Positions 1 through 8,679 are shown, counted from the first letter of the stretch. The stretch: DNA of 64,000 bases from Allobrachymonas sp. (GCA_030529505.1 JAUMWT010000005.1:38172-102171), one strand, 5' to 3'. Numbers and translations are program-made. Notes: a model not told the origin generated them from the letters alone.

Positions 1-27
1 GAGAAAGACGCCATCGTTGAAGACTGA
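1..27 (+). CDS. Possible C-terminal tail of an upstream gene
   Basis: Frame 1 reads EKDAIVED and then TGA. This may be the last eight residues of a plus-strand gene that begins before the window. Only the stop and a charged tail are visible, so no function can be given. A 9-bp hairpin follows at 29-53. Confidence 0.3.
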   Translation, partial: EKDAIVED

Positions 28-31
28 TGCT

Positions 32-50
32 TGCGACGCATGTTGTCGCA
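32..50. promoter_or_regulatory. Inverted repeat, candidate operator copy 1
   Basis: TGCGAC-N6-TGTCGCA, 19 bp, lies about 50 bp before the nuclease start. It sits in a 9-bp perfect hairpin (29-37 with 45-53). The same half-sites at the same spacing recur at 1605-1623 before the AAA gene. This suggests one DNA-binding regulator for both transcription units. A terminator for the preceding gene is an alternative, but there is no T-run. Confidence 0.45.
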
Positions 51-100
51 AGCGCTCATAAACTGCTATCAACGGGTTGGAAAGTTTTCAGGAGAGAAGT

Positions 101-832
101 GTGTTGTCAGCCGTATTGAATGGAAAAAGAAGAGGCAGCGGCCTGTTTGGGCGCGATTTCTTGTTGGGAGATACAGAAGGCGCAGAGGATTTGTTAACGG
201 CCAGTGTTTTTGAACGTTTGGCCTACTTGTCCGATAAGGTGTTCAAGGATGTGATGAGCCATTTGCTGGGTGAAGAAAATGTGCCTGGCACGTTGCAAGA
301 AATGACTTTTTGGCCTTCTTGGGAAAGTTCCAATGGCCGAAGGGTTGAGCCAGATGTGGTTTTGAAGTGCGCTGGGCGAGTTGTTATTGTTGAAGCTAAG
401 CGTTACGATGGTGTTGAGCAGCAATATGCCGATCAACTGGTTAATGAATTGAGTGCTGCGGAGAAAAAAGGAATTGTTCAGCCGATTTTATTGGCTGTAG
501 GCGGTATGCGCAATGATGGCAAAGAAGAAGCGGATCGAATGAGGCAAGAGGTATCTGCGGCTTTGAATGATCAATACGAATACGATTTTGAATACGATTT
601 GGTTTTTAGAAGCTGGAGGCAGCTTTATGCATCTTTTGCTGAAGCTGTACGCAAGCGTCCAGAAAATTCTGGTTTGCAAAGAATTTTGAAAGATGTAGAG
701 CAGGCTTATGATTGGCACGGTGTGCGCCATCAAGAGCGGCGCTGGTTGAAAGATTTGAAGCCTGTTGCTATTTGTGTTGATGGCTATTTTACGGGATTTG
801 ATTGGTTTTTGGGCGATAAATCAAGAGGTTGA
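101..832 (+). CDS. PD-(D/E)xK-like nuclease family protein
   Basis: A protein of about 243 aa, AT-richer than the rest of the window. The core has a beta-strand segment EPDVVLKC followed by VVIVEAKRY. That gives D-x12-E-x-K (about D84, E97 and K99 if counted from TTG 104), the pattern of PD-(D/E)xK restriction-like nucleases. A glutamine follows in the ADQLVNEL helix. AGGAGA at 90-95 places the start at GTG 101 or TTG 104 rather than the upstream TTG 77. The next gene starts 22 bp downstream, so the two are probably one operon. The fold assignment is an inference from the motif; the substrate is unknown. A restriction or phage-defence role is plausible from the AAA neighbour but not shown. 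Confidence 0.7.
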   Translation: MLSAVLNGKRRGSGLFGRDFLLGDTEGAEDLLTASVFERLAYLSDKVFKDVMSHLLGEENVPGTLQEMTFWPSWESSNGRRVEPDVVLKCAGRVVIVEAKRYDGVEQQYADQLVNELSAAEKKGIVQPILLAVGGMRNDGKEEADRMRQEVSAALNDQYEYDFEYDLVFRSWRQLYASFAEAVRKRPENSGLQRILKDVEQAYDWHGVRHQERRWLKDLKPVAICVDGYFTGFDWFLGDKSRG

Positions 833-854
833 AAATTTAATTATAGAGGAAAAA

Positions 855-1532
855 ATGTCTGATCAATTGAAAAAAGCTCTGCTGAATGTGAGAAAGGCCT
901 ATGCCTTGCTTGAAGATTATCAACAAAGGGTTGTGGAGTTGATGGACTTTGTTCGTGGTGAGCTTGGTGCTATACGCTATAACTATAGATCCCATAGTGG
1001 GTTGGGTAAATACTTTGATAATATATATTCAGAAAATGATGCTGGACGTTTGTTTTTGCCTTTTATGGATGTTTCTTTTTTATGGTTAAATGGTGGCGGC
1101 AAAGATAAGCATGGGGATGCTTATAATCATCAGCCTGGCGACTTGTTGATAGATGCGCGTGTGTGCAGCAATACGGCAAACTGTTGGCCAAGTTTTAAGA
1201 GAAATTTGCAAAAAGAAGAAGAGAGTAGATTGCCCCAGCAAGGGAGTAGTGAGCTAAGATTATATGTGTTGCAACGTATCACTGCTGCTTCGGATAAATA
1301 TAATTGGCGTGACGATGTTTGGTGGTATATTGAACCTGATGAGTATAATAAATTCAATGAACTGATAAATTGTCGAAGGCATGAGGGAAAATATCAGATG
1401 TATGCTGAATCTTTTGATTTGGAGAATTTGGGTGATGAGAAGGCTGTGCGTGATGTCATGAATGGCTTCAAGCAAAGGGTCATGAAGGCTTTTCGACCCA
1501 AATGCCCGGTCAATCGATTCGAGGCCGAATGA
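855..1532 (+). CDS. Unrecognised protein downstream of the nuclease
   Basis: 225 aa from an ATG preceded by GAGGAAAAA. I do not recognise the family. The N-terminus (about residues 1-45) is helical and coiled-coil-like, with Leu-rich spacing (KKALLNVRKAYALLEDYQQ). The middle is Trp- and Asp-rich (VSFLWLNGGG, PGDLLIDARV, WRDDVWWYIEPDEY). No signal peptide or membrane segment is visible. It is AT-rich like its neighbours, sits 22 bp after the nuclease and is followed by a strong terminator, so the two probably form a bicistronic unit. Confidence 0.75.
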   Translation: MSDQLKKALLNVRKAYALLEDYQQRVVELMDFVRGELGAIRYNYRSHSGLGKYFDNIYSENDAGRLFLPFMDVSFLWLNGGGKDKHGDAYNHQPGDLLIDARVCSNTANCWPSFKRNLQKEEESRLPQQGSSELRLYVLQRITAASDKYNWRDDVWWYIEPDEYNKFNELINCRRHEGKYQMYAESFDLENLGDEKAVRDVMNGFKQRVMKAFRPKCPVNRFEAE

Positions 1533-1558
1533 TTTAGATTGCGCATTGCTTGTCATAG

Positions 1559-1590
1559 CCGTCTGGAGCGAATGCTTCAGACGGTTTTTT
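1559..1590 (+). terminator. Rho-independent terminator, resembling a Neisseria uptake sequence
   Basis: The stem CCGTCTGGA / TTCAGACGG (one G-T pair) with an 8-nt loop is followed by six T. Left arm GCCGTCTGGA and right arm (reverse complement) ACCGTCTGAA each match the neisserial DNA uptake 10-mer GCCGTCTGAA at 9 of 10 positions. Such inverted pairs are common terminators in Neisseriaceae. Confidence 0.8.
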
Positions 1591-1604
1591 GTGTTCGCGC
1601 TCTG

Positions 1605-1623
1605 TGCGACACGGTTTGTCGCA
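1605..1623. promoter_or_regulatory. Inverted repeat, candidate operator copy 2
   Basis: TGCGACACGGTTTGTCGCA is a perfect 7-bp inverted repeat with a 5-bp spacer, 62 bp before the AAA gene start. It shares TGCGAC-N6-TGTCGCA exactly with positions 32-50. It is a candidate binding site for a dimeric repressor controlling both parts of the AT-rich block. Confidence 0.5.
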
Positions 1624-1685
1624 TGCCTGTAGATAATTTCCTTGTTTCGTGAGCGGTGTGTTTGTTTTGAGGCAAGGAGGCCAGA

Positions 1686-3752
1686 TTGGAAAAGAAGATC
1701 AAGTTGAAGCCAGCCAGTGTCAGTGCTTACAGCGAGCGTGTGATCTTGCAAATTCTGTTCAAACACGGAGGCTGGGCGCATTTTTGCAGTGATCGTTTCG
1801 TGATAAGAGCCGCAGAGCTTGCCTTGGCGCTGGGCTTGCCATCTGACTTGAAGCTGGAAGAGATGGGCACCCTCAAGGCTGTGAGGGCTGCCCTGCAAGC
1901 CCGCTATCAAGCGCTGAAGTTGAAACGACAAGCGCAGCCAGACAAAGAGCGGATACAGCTGGAAAAAAACCTGTTGGCCGTTGCGGCCAGCCTGCATTTG
2001 AGCGAGGTGGAGCTAGCCATATTGCGTTTGGCCGCTTATATGCAGATTGAGCAGCCATTGAAAGACGCGCTGAACCTTGTTGGCAATCAAATAGATCGTC
2101 GCCGTTTTTGCAATCTGCTGGCCGGCCTGGTGCAACAACCTTTTGATGCAATCCGAGTGGCTTTGAACGAGCAAGAAAAGTTGATGCGTTTTGGTTTGCT
2201 GGATCGCAATCGCCACAACAGAGACTTTGACGATCATCTTCAATGGGGTGAGGCGCTGGACGTGGATAAGCTGGATGTGCATCCATTCAGTGAAGAGGCT
2301 TTGCTGAAACGGGTGTTGACGGCGAGTGCCCCTTCATCACTCAACTGGAAAGACTTTGAGCATATTGCACCGATGGCCAATCGTGCGCGTGATTATTTGA
2401 ATGCGGCTTACCAAACGCATCGCAAAGGGGTGAATTTGTTGTTATACGGCGCACCCGGAACAGGCAAAACCGAATTTGCCAGTTTGCTTGCACAGCAGCT
2501 GAATGTAGCTTGCTTTACCTTGAGCAGCATGGATGAAGATGAGGATCTGCTTTCAGGCAAGCGCAAGTTGAAGAGTGCGCAATTGGCGCAGGCTTTGCTG
2601 CTGGGGCAGCGCGCTTTGCTGATTTTTGACGAGGTGGAAGATGTGTTTGCTGGTGATTTGTTCAGGCGCTCGGTTGCGCAAGAGCATAAAGCCTGGATGA
2701 ATCAGTTTCTGGAAAGCAATGTGGTGCCAATGGTATGGATTTCCAATGACGTGCATTGCATGGATGATGCATTTATACGCCGATTTGATCTCGTTATCGA
2801 GATGCCAGACATACCTTATCAAAACAAACTGTCATTGATTAAAAGCCTATCTAGTCAGCAGTTGGAATAGCATGAAGCGCGTTATCTGGCTAAGCAGCAA
2901 GGCGTTACACCGGCCATGCTGGCGCGCAGCTTTCAGGTGGCATCTTCATTGAAAAATTCCGGGACGGGTTTTGGCGGGCATGTATTCAGCTTGCTTAATC
3001 AAACCTTGCGAGCGCAGGGTAAAAAGAAGTTGCAGCAACCGCGTGCTCTGCAAGCAAATTACAGCTTGGATTATGTGACGTGCGAAGACGATTTGGAAAA
3101 AATCAGCCTTGGCTTGCTGAACAACCCACATGCGCGCATTTGCTGTTACGGCCCACCTGGCACCGGAAAAACGGCTTGGGCCAATTGGTTGGGTGAGCAG
3201 TTAGGGATGCCTGTATTGTTAAAGCAGGGGTCGGACTTGCTGGGAGTGTATGTGGGTGAAACAGAGAAAAATATTGTAGACGCTTTTGAGCAAGCAACAG
3301 AGCAGAATATGCTGCTGGTGCTGGATGAAGTAGACAGCTTTTTATTTGCGCGTGATGGTGCTGAGCGCAGCTGGGAGCGCAGCATGGTGAATGAAATGCT
3401 GACACAAATCGAGCGCTTTGATGGACTACTGGTGGTTTCGACTAATTTGATGCATCAATTGGATTACGCTGCTTTACGGCGTTTTGATTTGAAGATTCGT
3501 TTTTCTTATTTGAAAGAAAAACAGTTGCTGTTATTGGCACGTCAGCAAGCCGGTCAATTAGGCTTGCCAAATTTATCTGATGAACAAGAGGAGCGCTTGA
3601 AGCAGATGCATCAGCTTGCACCAGGGGATTTTTCGGCAATTGCACGGAGGCATCGATTTGCAGTTTTTGATGATGTGGATGCATGGATTGATGCACTGGT
3701 GAAAGAGTGTGAGTTAAAACCTCAAGAGTCAAGAAAAATGGGATTCATGTAA
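1686..3752 (+). pseudogene. Double-AAA+ ATPase interrupted by an in-frame amber codon
   Basis: A single frame of 688 codons with TAG at 2868-2870 (codon 395). The first part (1686-2870, 394 aa) starts at TTG after AGGAGG. It has a helical N-terminal region, Walker A GAPGTGKT at 255-262, Walker B LLIFDEVED (D315, E316) and a DDAFIRRFD arginine-finger/sensor segment. After the stop the same frame continues with the expected AAA lid sequence (ARYLAKQQGVTPAMLARSF). A second AAA module follows, with Walker A GPPGTGKT at 489, LVLDEVD at 547 and AALRRFD. COG0464-type ATPases with two such domains run uninterrupted. The stop may be a recent nonsense mutation, a read-through codon or a sequencing error. 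An internal ATG at 2916 could start the second half separately. AT-rich like the upstream nuclease pair. Confidence 0.8.
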
Positions 3753-3754
3753 AT

Positions 3755-3832
3755 ATGGCTAGGGGTATTTTTAAAATGCTCGAGAATAAGTTGGATGTGG
3801 AACGATTGAAAAATAAGGGTATATGGTGTTAA
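3755..3832 (+). CDS. Very short ORF at the edge of the AT-rich block
   Basis: 25 codons (MARGIFKMLENKLDVERLKN and so on) begin 2 bp after the AAA stop and end inside the start of the AraC gene. It is AT-rich like the block before it. It could be the surviving 5' end of a gene cut when the block was inserted, or chance. No ribosome-binding site stands out. Confidence 0.2.
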   Translation: MARGIFKMLENKLDVERLKNKGIWC

Positions 3833-5121
3833 GTCTTCCCCTGCCTTATGTGTCGGCCGTCTTGCAGGCGTTGTTGGCGGCGTTGTTGCTGCAGCGGCGG
3901 GGCGATGCACGCACCATCGGCTTTGTTGCGCTCAGCGCCTGCATGGCCTTGCTGGTGGGGCTGCGCTGGAGCTTTCCGCACCCCTATCTGTGGTTTGCCG
4001 TGGCTTTGGTGTCGAGCGTGCAAGCGCCCTTGGCGTGGTTGTGTTTTGATCGCCCAAGTGGTGGTGCAACAGGCGCTGCGCTACCCGCTTACGTGTCCGC
4101 CCGCGCACCCTTTTCGACTTTGTGTATCAGCCGTTGGTTGCCTTGGTTGGCAGCAGCGCTCACAGCGGTTTTGCTGTGGGCCGGTCCGGCGTATTGGCAT
4201 GGGGTGGAGTTGTTGCTGGTGGCGTTCTACCTGGGCTACGGCGGTGCTTTGCTGGGCTTGGGCTGGGGCCAGCATGCGCGGTTTGATGCCTTGCGCCTGT
4301 CGCAAGTGCCCGATTTGCGACGGGCGGCCATCTGGGCGGGCTGGGCCTTGTTGTTCAACGGCGTGCTGGAAGGGCTGATTGGCCTGGATTACTGGCTGCA
4401 TGCGGGCCGCCATGCGCCTGTGCTGGTGGGTGTGGCGCACGGGCTGCTTTTGCCCTTGCTGCTGTATGGCGTGTGGTGTGCGGGGCGGGTGTTTGCGCCA
4501 AGCGACGCGGTGTTTGCGGCTTCTTCAACTCCAGCAACGGCCCGATTGCCTCTGTCTGCAGCGCCTGCCGATGTGTCAATGGCTACATCCGTGGGCACTG
4601 TTGACGCAGCAAACCGAGCAGGAGAAAGCGCTGAATCAGCTGCCGATGCTGTGCCATTGGCAGCCAACAACGGCGCGGCCCAAGAAACTGTGGTGAATCA
4701 CGGCACGGCTGATAACGATGCTGCCACGATTGCGCGGTTGACGGAGTTGGTGCAAGCGCATGAGCTGTTTCGTGATCCGGATTTGAGTTTGATCAAACTG
4801 GCGCGGCGCATGGGTGTGCCGGCGCGCGAATTGTCGGCGGCAGTCAACCGGCACTGCGGCCAGAACGTGGCGCAATGGGTCAATGCTTTTCGCATTGCGG
4901 CGGCTTGCCAGCAGTTGGCGAGTAGTGATGCGCCCATCAGCGTCGTGATGTTGGATTGCGGCTTCTTCACCAAGTCCAATTTCAACCGCGAATTTCGCCG
5001 TCACACGGGGCTAAGCCCCAGCGCCTACCGGCAACAACAGATGCATGATCAGGCCAATGCTGTTGCTGACGAAGCGGAGCCGTCTTCGCCAGCCACGCCA
5101 ACTGTTCCAAAGCCGTTTTGA
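3823..5121 (+). CDS. Membrane-anchored AraC-family transcriptional regulator
   Basis: 432 aa. Residues 1 to about 225 are very hydrophobic, with about six or seven membrane segments. An Ala-rich linker (about 230-300) follows, and then a C-terminal AraC/XylS double helix-turn-helix (about 300-405) with SLIKLARRMGVPARELS and the second-helix signature FFTKSNFNREFRRHTGLSP. Membrane sensor plus AraC output is a known architecture, so it probably senses an extracytoplasmic or membrane signal. It converges on the exported hydrolase gene, which is a candidate target. GC-rich codon use starts here, marking the end of the AT-rich block. Start ATG after AAGGG. Confidence 0.85.
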   Translation: MVLSLPLPYVSAVLQALLAALLLQRRGDARTIGFVALSACMALLVGLRWSFPHPYLWFAVALVSSVQAPLAWLCFDRPSGGATGAALPAYVSARAPFSTLCISRWLPWLAAALTAVLLWAGPAYWHGVELLLVAFYLGYGGALLGLGWGQHARFDALRLSQVPDLRRAAIWAGWALLFNGVLEGLIGLDYWLHAGRHAPVLVGVAHGLLLPLLLYGVWCAGRVFAPSDAVFAASSTPATARLPLSAAPADVSMATSVGTVDAANRAGESAESAADAVPLAANNGAAQETVVNHGTADNDAATIARLTELVQAHELFRDPDLSLIKLARRMGVPARELSAAVNRHCGQNVAQWVNAFRIAAACQQLASSDAPISVVMLDCGFFTKSNFNREFRRHTGLSPSAYRQQQMHDQANAVADEAEPSSPATPTVPKPF

Positions 5122-5266
5122 TAGCGCTTTTTGACGGTCGGTTCTTTGACGCAGGAATCAGGCGTCCAGCCCTTTGTCCCCAAAGGCTGGGCGTTGCCAG
5201 CGCTTGCTAGTTGGTAAAGGCTGCTGGCCGCCGCGGAGGGCGGCTTCAGAGCCTGTTCACGATTCT

Positions 5267-6283
5267 TTAGCGTGCCATCAAGGTCCGTTTGAAAAAGGCG
5301 GTCATCTGCGCGTTCCACTGTTTGTGTGCAGTGGCGCGGTCAAAGCCCGGTTCGTCCTGGGTGCAGATGGCTTTTTCCATGGCGGCCAGCGCGGGCGTGC
5401 AGGGATGAATAAAAGAATAGTGATTGGTTTGAGCGGGCGCGATCAGTTCCGGCTTGCTGGGCAGATTGCGCGCGAGTTGCCGCACGCTCTGGGGCGTGAC
5501 GCCATCACCGCCGCGTTGCGATTGCCAGACTTGCACAGGGCGACTGACGTGCTGCACGCTATGTGGCGTGGGGAAAAAGCTCAGCGGATCCACCAGTACC
5601 AGGGCCTGGATGCGCGGGTCGCGCACCAGCGCAGAGATATCAGTCGCATGAGTGGCGGCCTGGCGACAGATTTTCATTTTGGCATTGGGGCAGGGCAGTG
5701 GGCTGTTGGCAAAGTCGGGCGTGGCACCCGCCAGCACCAGGCCGGTATAGCCCCCGCGTGAAAAGCCCCAAAAACCAATGCGTCGCGCATCGATGCGTGG
5801 TGCTACGGGCGAGGTGTTGCCAAACAGAAAGTCGATCACGTGCTTGACGTGGGCGGGCCGCTGATACAGCGCAGCCAAGTCGTCGGATTGGCTCAGATCA
5901 AAAGCGTTGTCGCCCGGGTGGTTGAAGCTGGCGACGATGAAGCCCGCATCGGCCAGCGCTTCGGCCGTGTCGTGGTGGCCCAGCGCCGTGCCGCCGCGGC
6001 CGTGCGACATCACGATTAAAGGCAGTTTGTTATTGCCGGCAATGGGACAGCCCGGTTTGACCTTGAGCTGGAAGGGGCCAGCCGGTAGCGGCGATTGCAC
6101 GGCTTGCGTGCAGGGCGTCCAGAGCGTGACCTCCAAGGCCTTGTGCGGGCCAGCCGCCGGGAGGCTGACTTTTCTGAAGCCGGCCGCTTGAGCCGTGCCC
6201 GCCAGCAACGTCAGAGCTGCGGTGGCGATGACGGTGATCCATTTGCAGGTAGCTTGTGAATGAAAGCGTGAATGCCAAGACAT
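5267..6283 (-). CDS. Exported alpha/beta hydrolase (dienelactone hydrolase/PAF-acetylhydrolase-like)
   Basis: 338 aa with a signal peptide (hydrophobic 16-30, cleavage near AQA-A at about 34). The hydrolase core shows SHGRGG at 93-98 (oxyanion region), nucleophile elbow GFSRGG with Ser175, and a late His in TNHYSFIHPC. Six or more cysteines in the mature part suggest disulfides and a periplasmic location. The natural substrate cannot be read from the sequence; esters or lipids are likely. GGAGAG precedes the ATG. Half of a family-A repeat terminus abuts the stop codon (about 5249-5264). Confidence 0.8.
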   Translation of the reverse strand: MSWHSRFHSQATCKWITVIATAALTLLAGTAQAAGFRKVSLPAAGPHKALEVTLWTPCTQAVQSPLPAGPFQLKVKPGCPIAGNNKLPLIVMSHGRGGTALGHHDTAEALADAGFIVASFNHPGDNAFDLSQSDDLAALYQRPAHVKHVIDFLFGNTSPVAPRIDARRIGFWGFSRGGYTGLVLAGATPDFANSPLPCPNAKMKICRQAATHATDISALVRDPRIQALVLVDPLSFFPTPHSVQHVSRPVQVWQSQRGGDGVTPQSVRQLARNLPSKPELIAPAQTNHYSFIHPCTPALAAMEKAICTQDEPGFDRATAHKQWNAQMTAFFKRTLMAR

Positions 6284-6786
6284 GAGACTCTCCTTGAACG
6301 AGTGGATGAAGGAGCTTCAATTCTTGGCTGGCAGGCCTCAGGTGGCGACCTGAAACCGGCTGAAGCAGGTACTGAAACGTGATTCAGAACCTGTGCTTGG
6401 ATATGTTGGAGCAAACAGCACGAAGGCTGCGGACGGTGTGCCGGGCAGGATGAACGCTAGAGGATGGTCGCGGCGCAGCACATGGCCTTGGAGTCGTTGC
6501 TGCCCTTCGCTGATGCCCGGTTGTTTGCTGCCTATTTTCGTTTTTACCCAGGATCGGCTGATGGGCTGGGGCATGCCTTGAGTGATCGTACGGCTTGTGC
6601 CTACGCCAATTGATGACGTGGTCTGGATGGCAAGTTCCGCACCGGGGGCCCGTGCACTTATCCCTTGAAGCGCATGAAAAAAGCCGATGCGGTACATCGG
6701 CTGGGTGTGTTCGGGATTATTTGTACTGGGCTTGGGGGAGCACGCAGTGTAGCGGTCAAGGGGTGGACGTGCCAGCCCCACCCGTA
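6284..6786. other. Intergenic, no gene recognised
   Basis: About 500 bp between the hydrolase start and the psd stop. It holds the psd terminator (6677-6702). A 150-codon minus-strand frame here has no recognisable domain and implausible composition. Confidence 0.6.
6677..6702 (-). terminator. Rho-independent terminator of psd
   Basis: On the minus strand AGCCGATG-5 nt-CATCGGCT is followed by six T. It lies about 85 bp after the psd stop. Confidence 0.85.
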
Positions 6787-7464
6787 TCAAACCCCTTCAC
6801 TGTGCGGCAGTCGCTTGGGCGCAAGTTGTGCCAGCAGCGTGGTGGTGGCCGATACTTTGTCGCCGGGTGCGACCAAGGGTTTGGCATCGGGCGGCAGGTA
6901 CACATCCACGCGCGAGCCGAAGCGGATGAAGCCGTAGCGCTGGCCGCGTTGCAGCACGTCGCCAGGTTGGACATAACACAGAATGCGCCGCGCAATCAGG
7001 CCAGCCACTTGCACCAGGGTAACGGTGGTGCCGTGGCTGTCAATCACCACGGCGTTGCGTTCGTTTTCGGTCGAGGCCTTGTCCAGATCTGCATTGATGA
7101 ATTTGCCCGGAAAGTAGGTCACCTGCTGCACCGTGCCCTGCACAGCCGCACGGTTGCTGTGCACGTTGAACACGTTCATGAACACGCTGATGAGCAGGGC
7201 ATCGCGGTTGGCATAAGGGTCGCGCACGGGCTCGACCTTGACGATGCGGCCATCGGCCGGGCTGAGCACCACATCAGGCTGTTGGGGCACTTCGCGCGGC
7301 GGATCGCGGAAGAACTGCACCACGAACAGCAGAATCACCCAAAAGGGCAGCGCCCACCAAAAGCCCAGCCAGCCTTGCATGCCGATGGCCAGCAGCAGTG
7401 CAATGGCGATGAAGGGCCAGCCTTCGCGGGCGAGGATGGGGTGCGGGTAAGAAGATGAAGACAT
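6787..7464 (-). CDS. psd: Phosphatidylserine decarboxylase proenzyme (short form)
   Basis: 225 aa from ATG 7464; an in-frame ATG at 7509 would add 15 residues but lacks better support. It converts phosphatidylserine to phosphatidylethanolamine at the inner membrane. The N-terminus has two close hydrophobic segments (about 12-50), followed by [10 protein letters not shown] and VLSPADGRI. The C-terminal [11 protein letters not shown] contains the Gly-Ser self-cleavage site that forms the pyruvoyl alpha chain. The length and GS motif fit the short, archaeal-type Psd rather than the LGST form of E. coli. Confidence 0.93.
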   Translation of the reverse strand: MSSSSYPHPILAREGWPFIAIALLLAIGMQGWLGFWWALPFWVILLFVVQFFRDPPREVPQQPDVVLSPADGRIVKVEPVRDPYANRDALLISVFMNVFNVHSNRAAVQGTVQQVTYFPGKFINADLDKASTENERNAVVIDSHGTTVTLVQVAGLIARRILCYVQPGDVLQRGQRYGFIRFGSRVDVYLPPDAKPLVAPGDKVSATTTLLAQLAPKRLPHSEGV

Positions 7465-7782
7465 GTCGAGCAGAGCCTGAATCGTGAAAACAGCACCGTA
7501 TTGTGGCATGGCGTGTGCCGATCAGGTGTTGAAGTGGGCTTGCTGCATGAAAGGCAAGCAGCAATGGCCAGACAGGGCTGCTTGCGGTGTTGCATGCGCT
7601 GTTTGAATGGCTGGGCTGCTGCATTGTGTGGTCGGCCTATCGGCCAGTGATATGCGGTGCGGCGCAGGGCCTTGGTATAGGCGCAGGTGGCGCAGACTGG
7701 CGTGCGCCAACGGAGCGTCGTTTGGCCGCGAGGAGTGGCGCGAAGATTTTGCGTGTGAAGGCGACGCATTGACAAGACGGTG

Positions 7783-8679
7783 TCATGCATCCTCTTTGAC
7801 CTGGTTGTGGGCAGAAAGCTCTTGCGCCAGCAGCGCCAGCTTGCGCCCGCGCTGCCAGCGGTATTGGCCGATGACGCCGCTGTCGCGGATGACGCGGTGG
7901 CAAGGAATGAGCACCGCCACCGGGTTGCGGCCAACGGCCGTGCCGACGGCTCGCGTGGCGCTGGGCTGGCCAATGGCGGCGGCAAGGTGGCCATAGCTTT
8001 GCAGGCAGCCCGGCGGGATGTGCAGCAGCGCCTGCCACACCTTCAGTTGAAAGGGCGTGCCTTTCAGGTGCAAGGGCAGGGGTGTGGTGGGTTTTTGTGC
8101 TGCGGTTTCTGTTGCGGTTTTTGCTGCGAATGCGGCCAGTGCCCGCGCATGCAGCGGGTGGACGGCCGCGATGTGGGTGGCATGGGAGTATTCCCGCTGC
8201 AAATCGTGCAGGGCCGTGCTGTGATCATCGGCAAAGGCCAGCCAGCACAGGCCCTGGTCGGTGGCGGCCAGCAGCACCTCGCCCAAGGGCGTGGCAGCGA
8301 AGGTGTGGCGGATGGTGAGGTTGGCGCCGCCGCTTTTGTATGCGCCCGGGGTCATGCCTTCGATGGTGACGAACAAATCATGCAGCCTGCCGCTGCCGGA
8401 AAGACCTGCTTCCAGCGCAGCGTCTTGCACGCTGCCTTGCTGTGCCAGCACGGCCTTGGCGTTTTCAAGGCTTAGGTGCTGCAGCATCTTCTTGGGGCTG
8501 ATGCCGGCCAGCTGTTGAAACTGGCGCTGCAAGTGCGCGGGGCTGAGGTGGACCTGCGCAGCAATGGCCTCTAGCGAGGGCTGCTCGCGGGCGTGGTCGT
8601 AAAGGTATTCAATCGCAGCGGCAATGCGCTTGAAGGGCAGGGTTTGGGCAAGCGGGGGCTGTGAAGGCTGGGCACTCAT
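7783..8679 (-). CDS. AraC HTH-methylated-DNA-cysteine methyltransferase (Ada lacking the N-terminal domain)
   Basis: 298 aa from ATG 8679 (an alternative ATG at 8706 adds nine residues). Residues about 15-115 form an AraC-type HTH (LEAIAAQVHLSPAHLQRQFQ). The C-terminal half is an O6-alkylguanine-DNA alkyltransferase with the acceptor cysteine in IPCHRVI (C260) and the DNA-binding segment GQPSATRAVGTAVGRNP. It repairs O6-methylguanine by irreversible transfer. The zinc-binding AdaA domain of E. coli Ada is absent, so the phosphotriester-sensing switch is missing. Regulation by methylation, if any, must differ. Confidence 0.9.
   Translation of the reverse strand: MSAQPSQPPLAQTLPFKRIAAAIEYLYDHAREQPSLEAIAAQVHLSPAHLQRQFQQLAGISPKKMLQHLSLENAKAVLAQQGSVQDAALEAGLSGSGRLHDLFVTIEGMTPGAYKSGGANLTIRHTFAATPLGEVLLAATDQGLCWLAFADDHSTALHDLQREYSHATHIAAVHPLHARALAAFAAKTATETAAQKPTTPLPLHLKGTPFQLKVWQALLHIPPGCLQSYGHLAAAIGQPSATRAVGTAVGRNPVAVLIPCHRVIRDSGVIGQYRWQRGRKLALLAQELSAHNQVKEDA

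Noticed and set aside
6338-6790. 150-codon minus-strand frame before psd
   Set aside because: Crosses the psd terminator and overlaps the psd stop; no family features.
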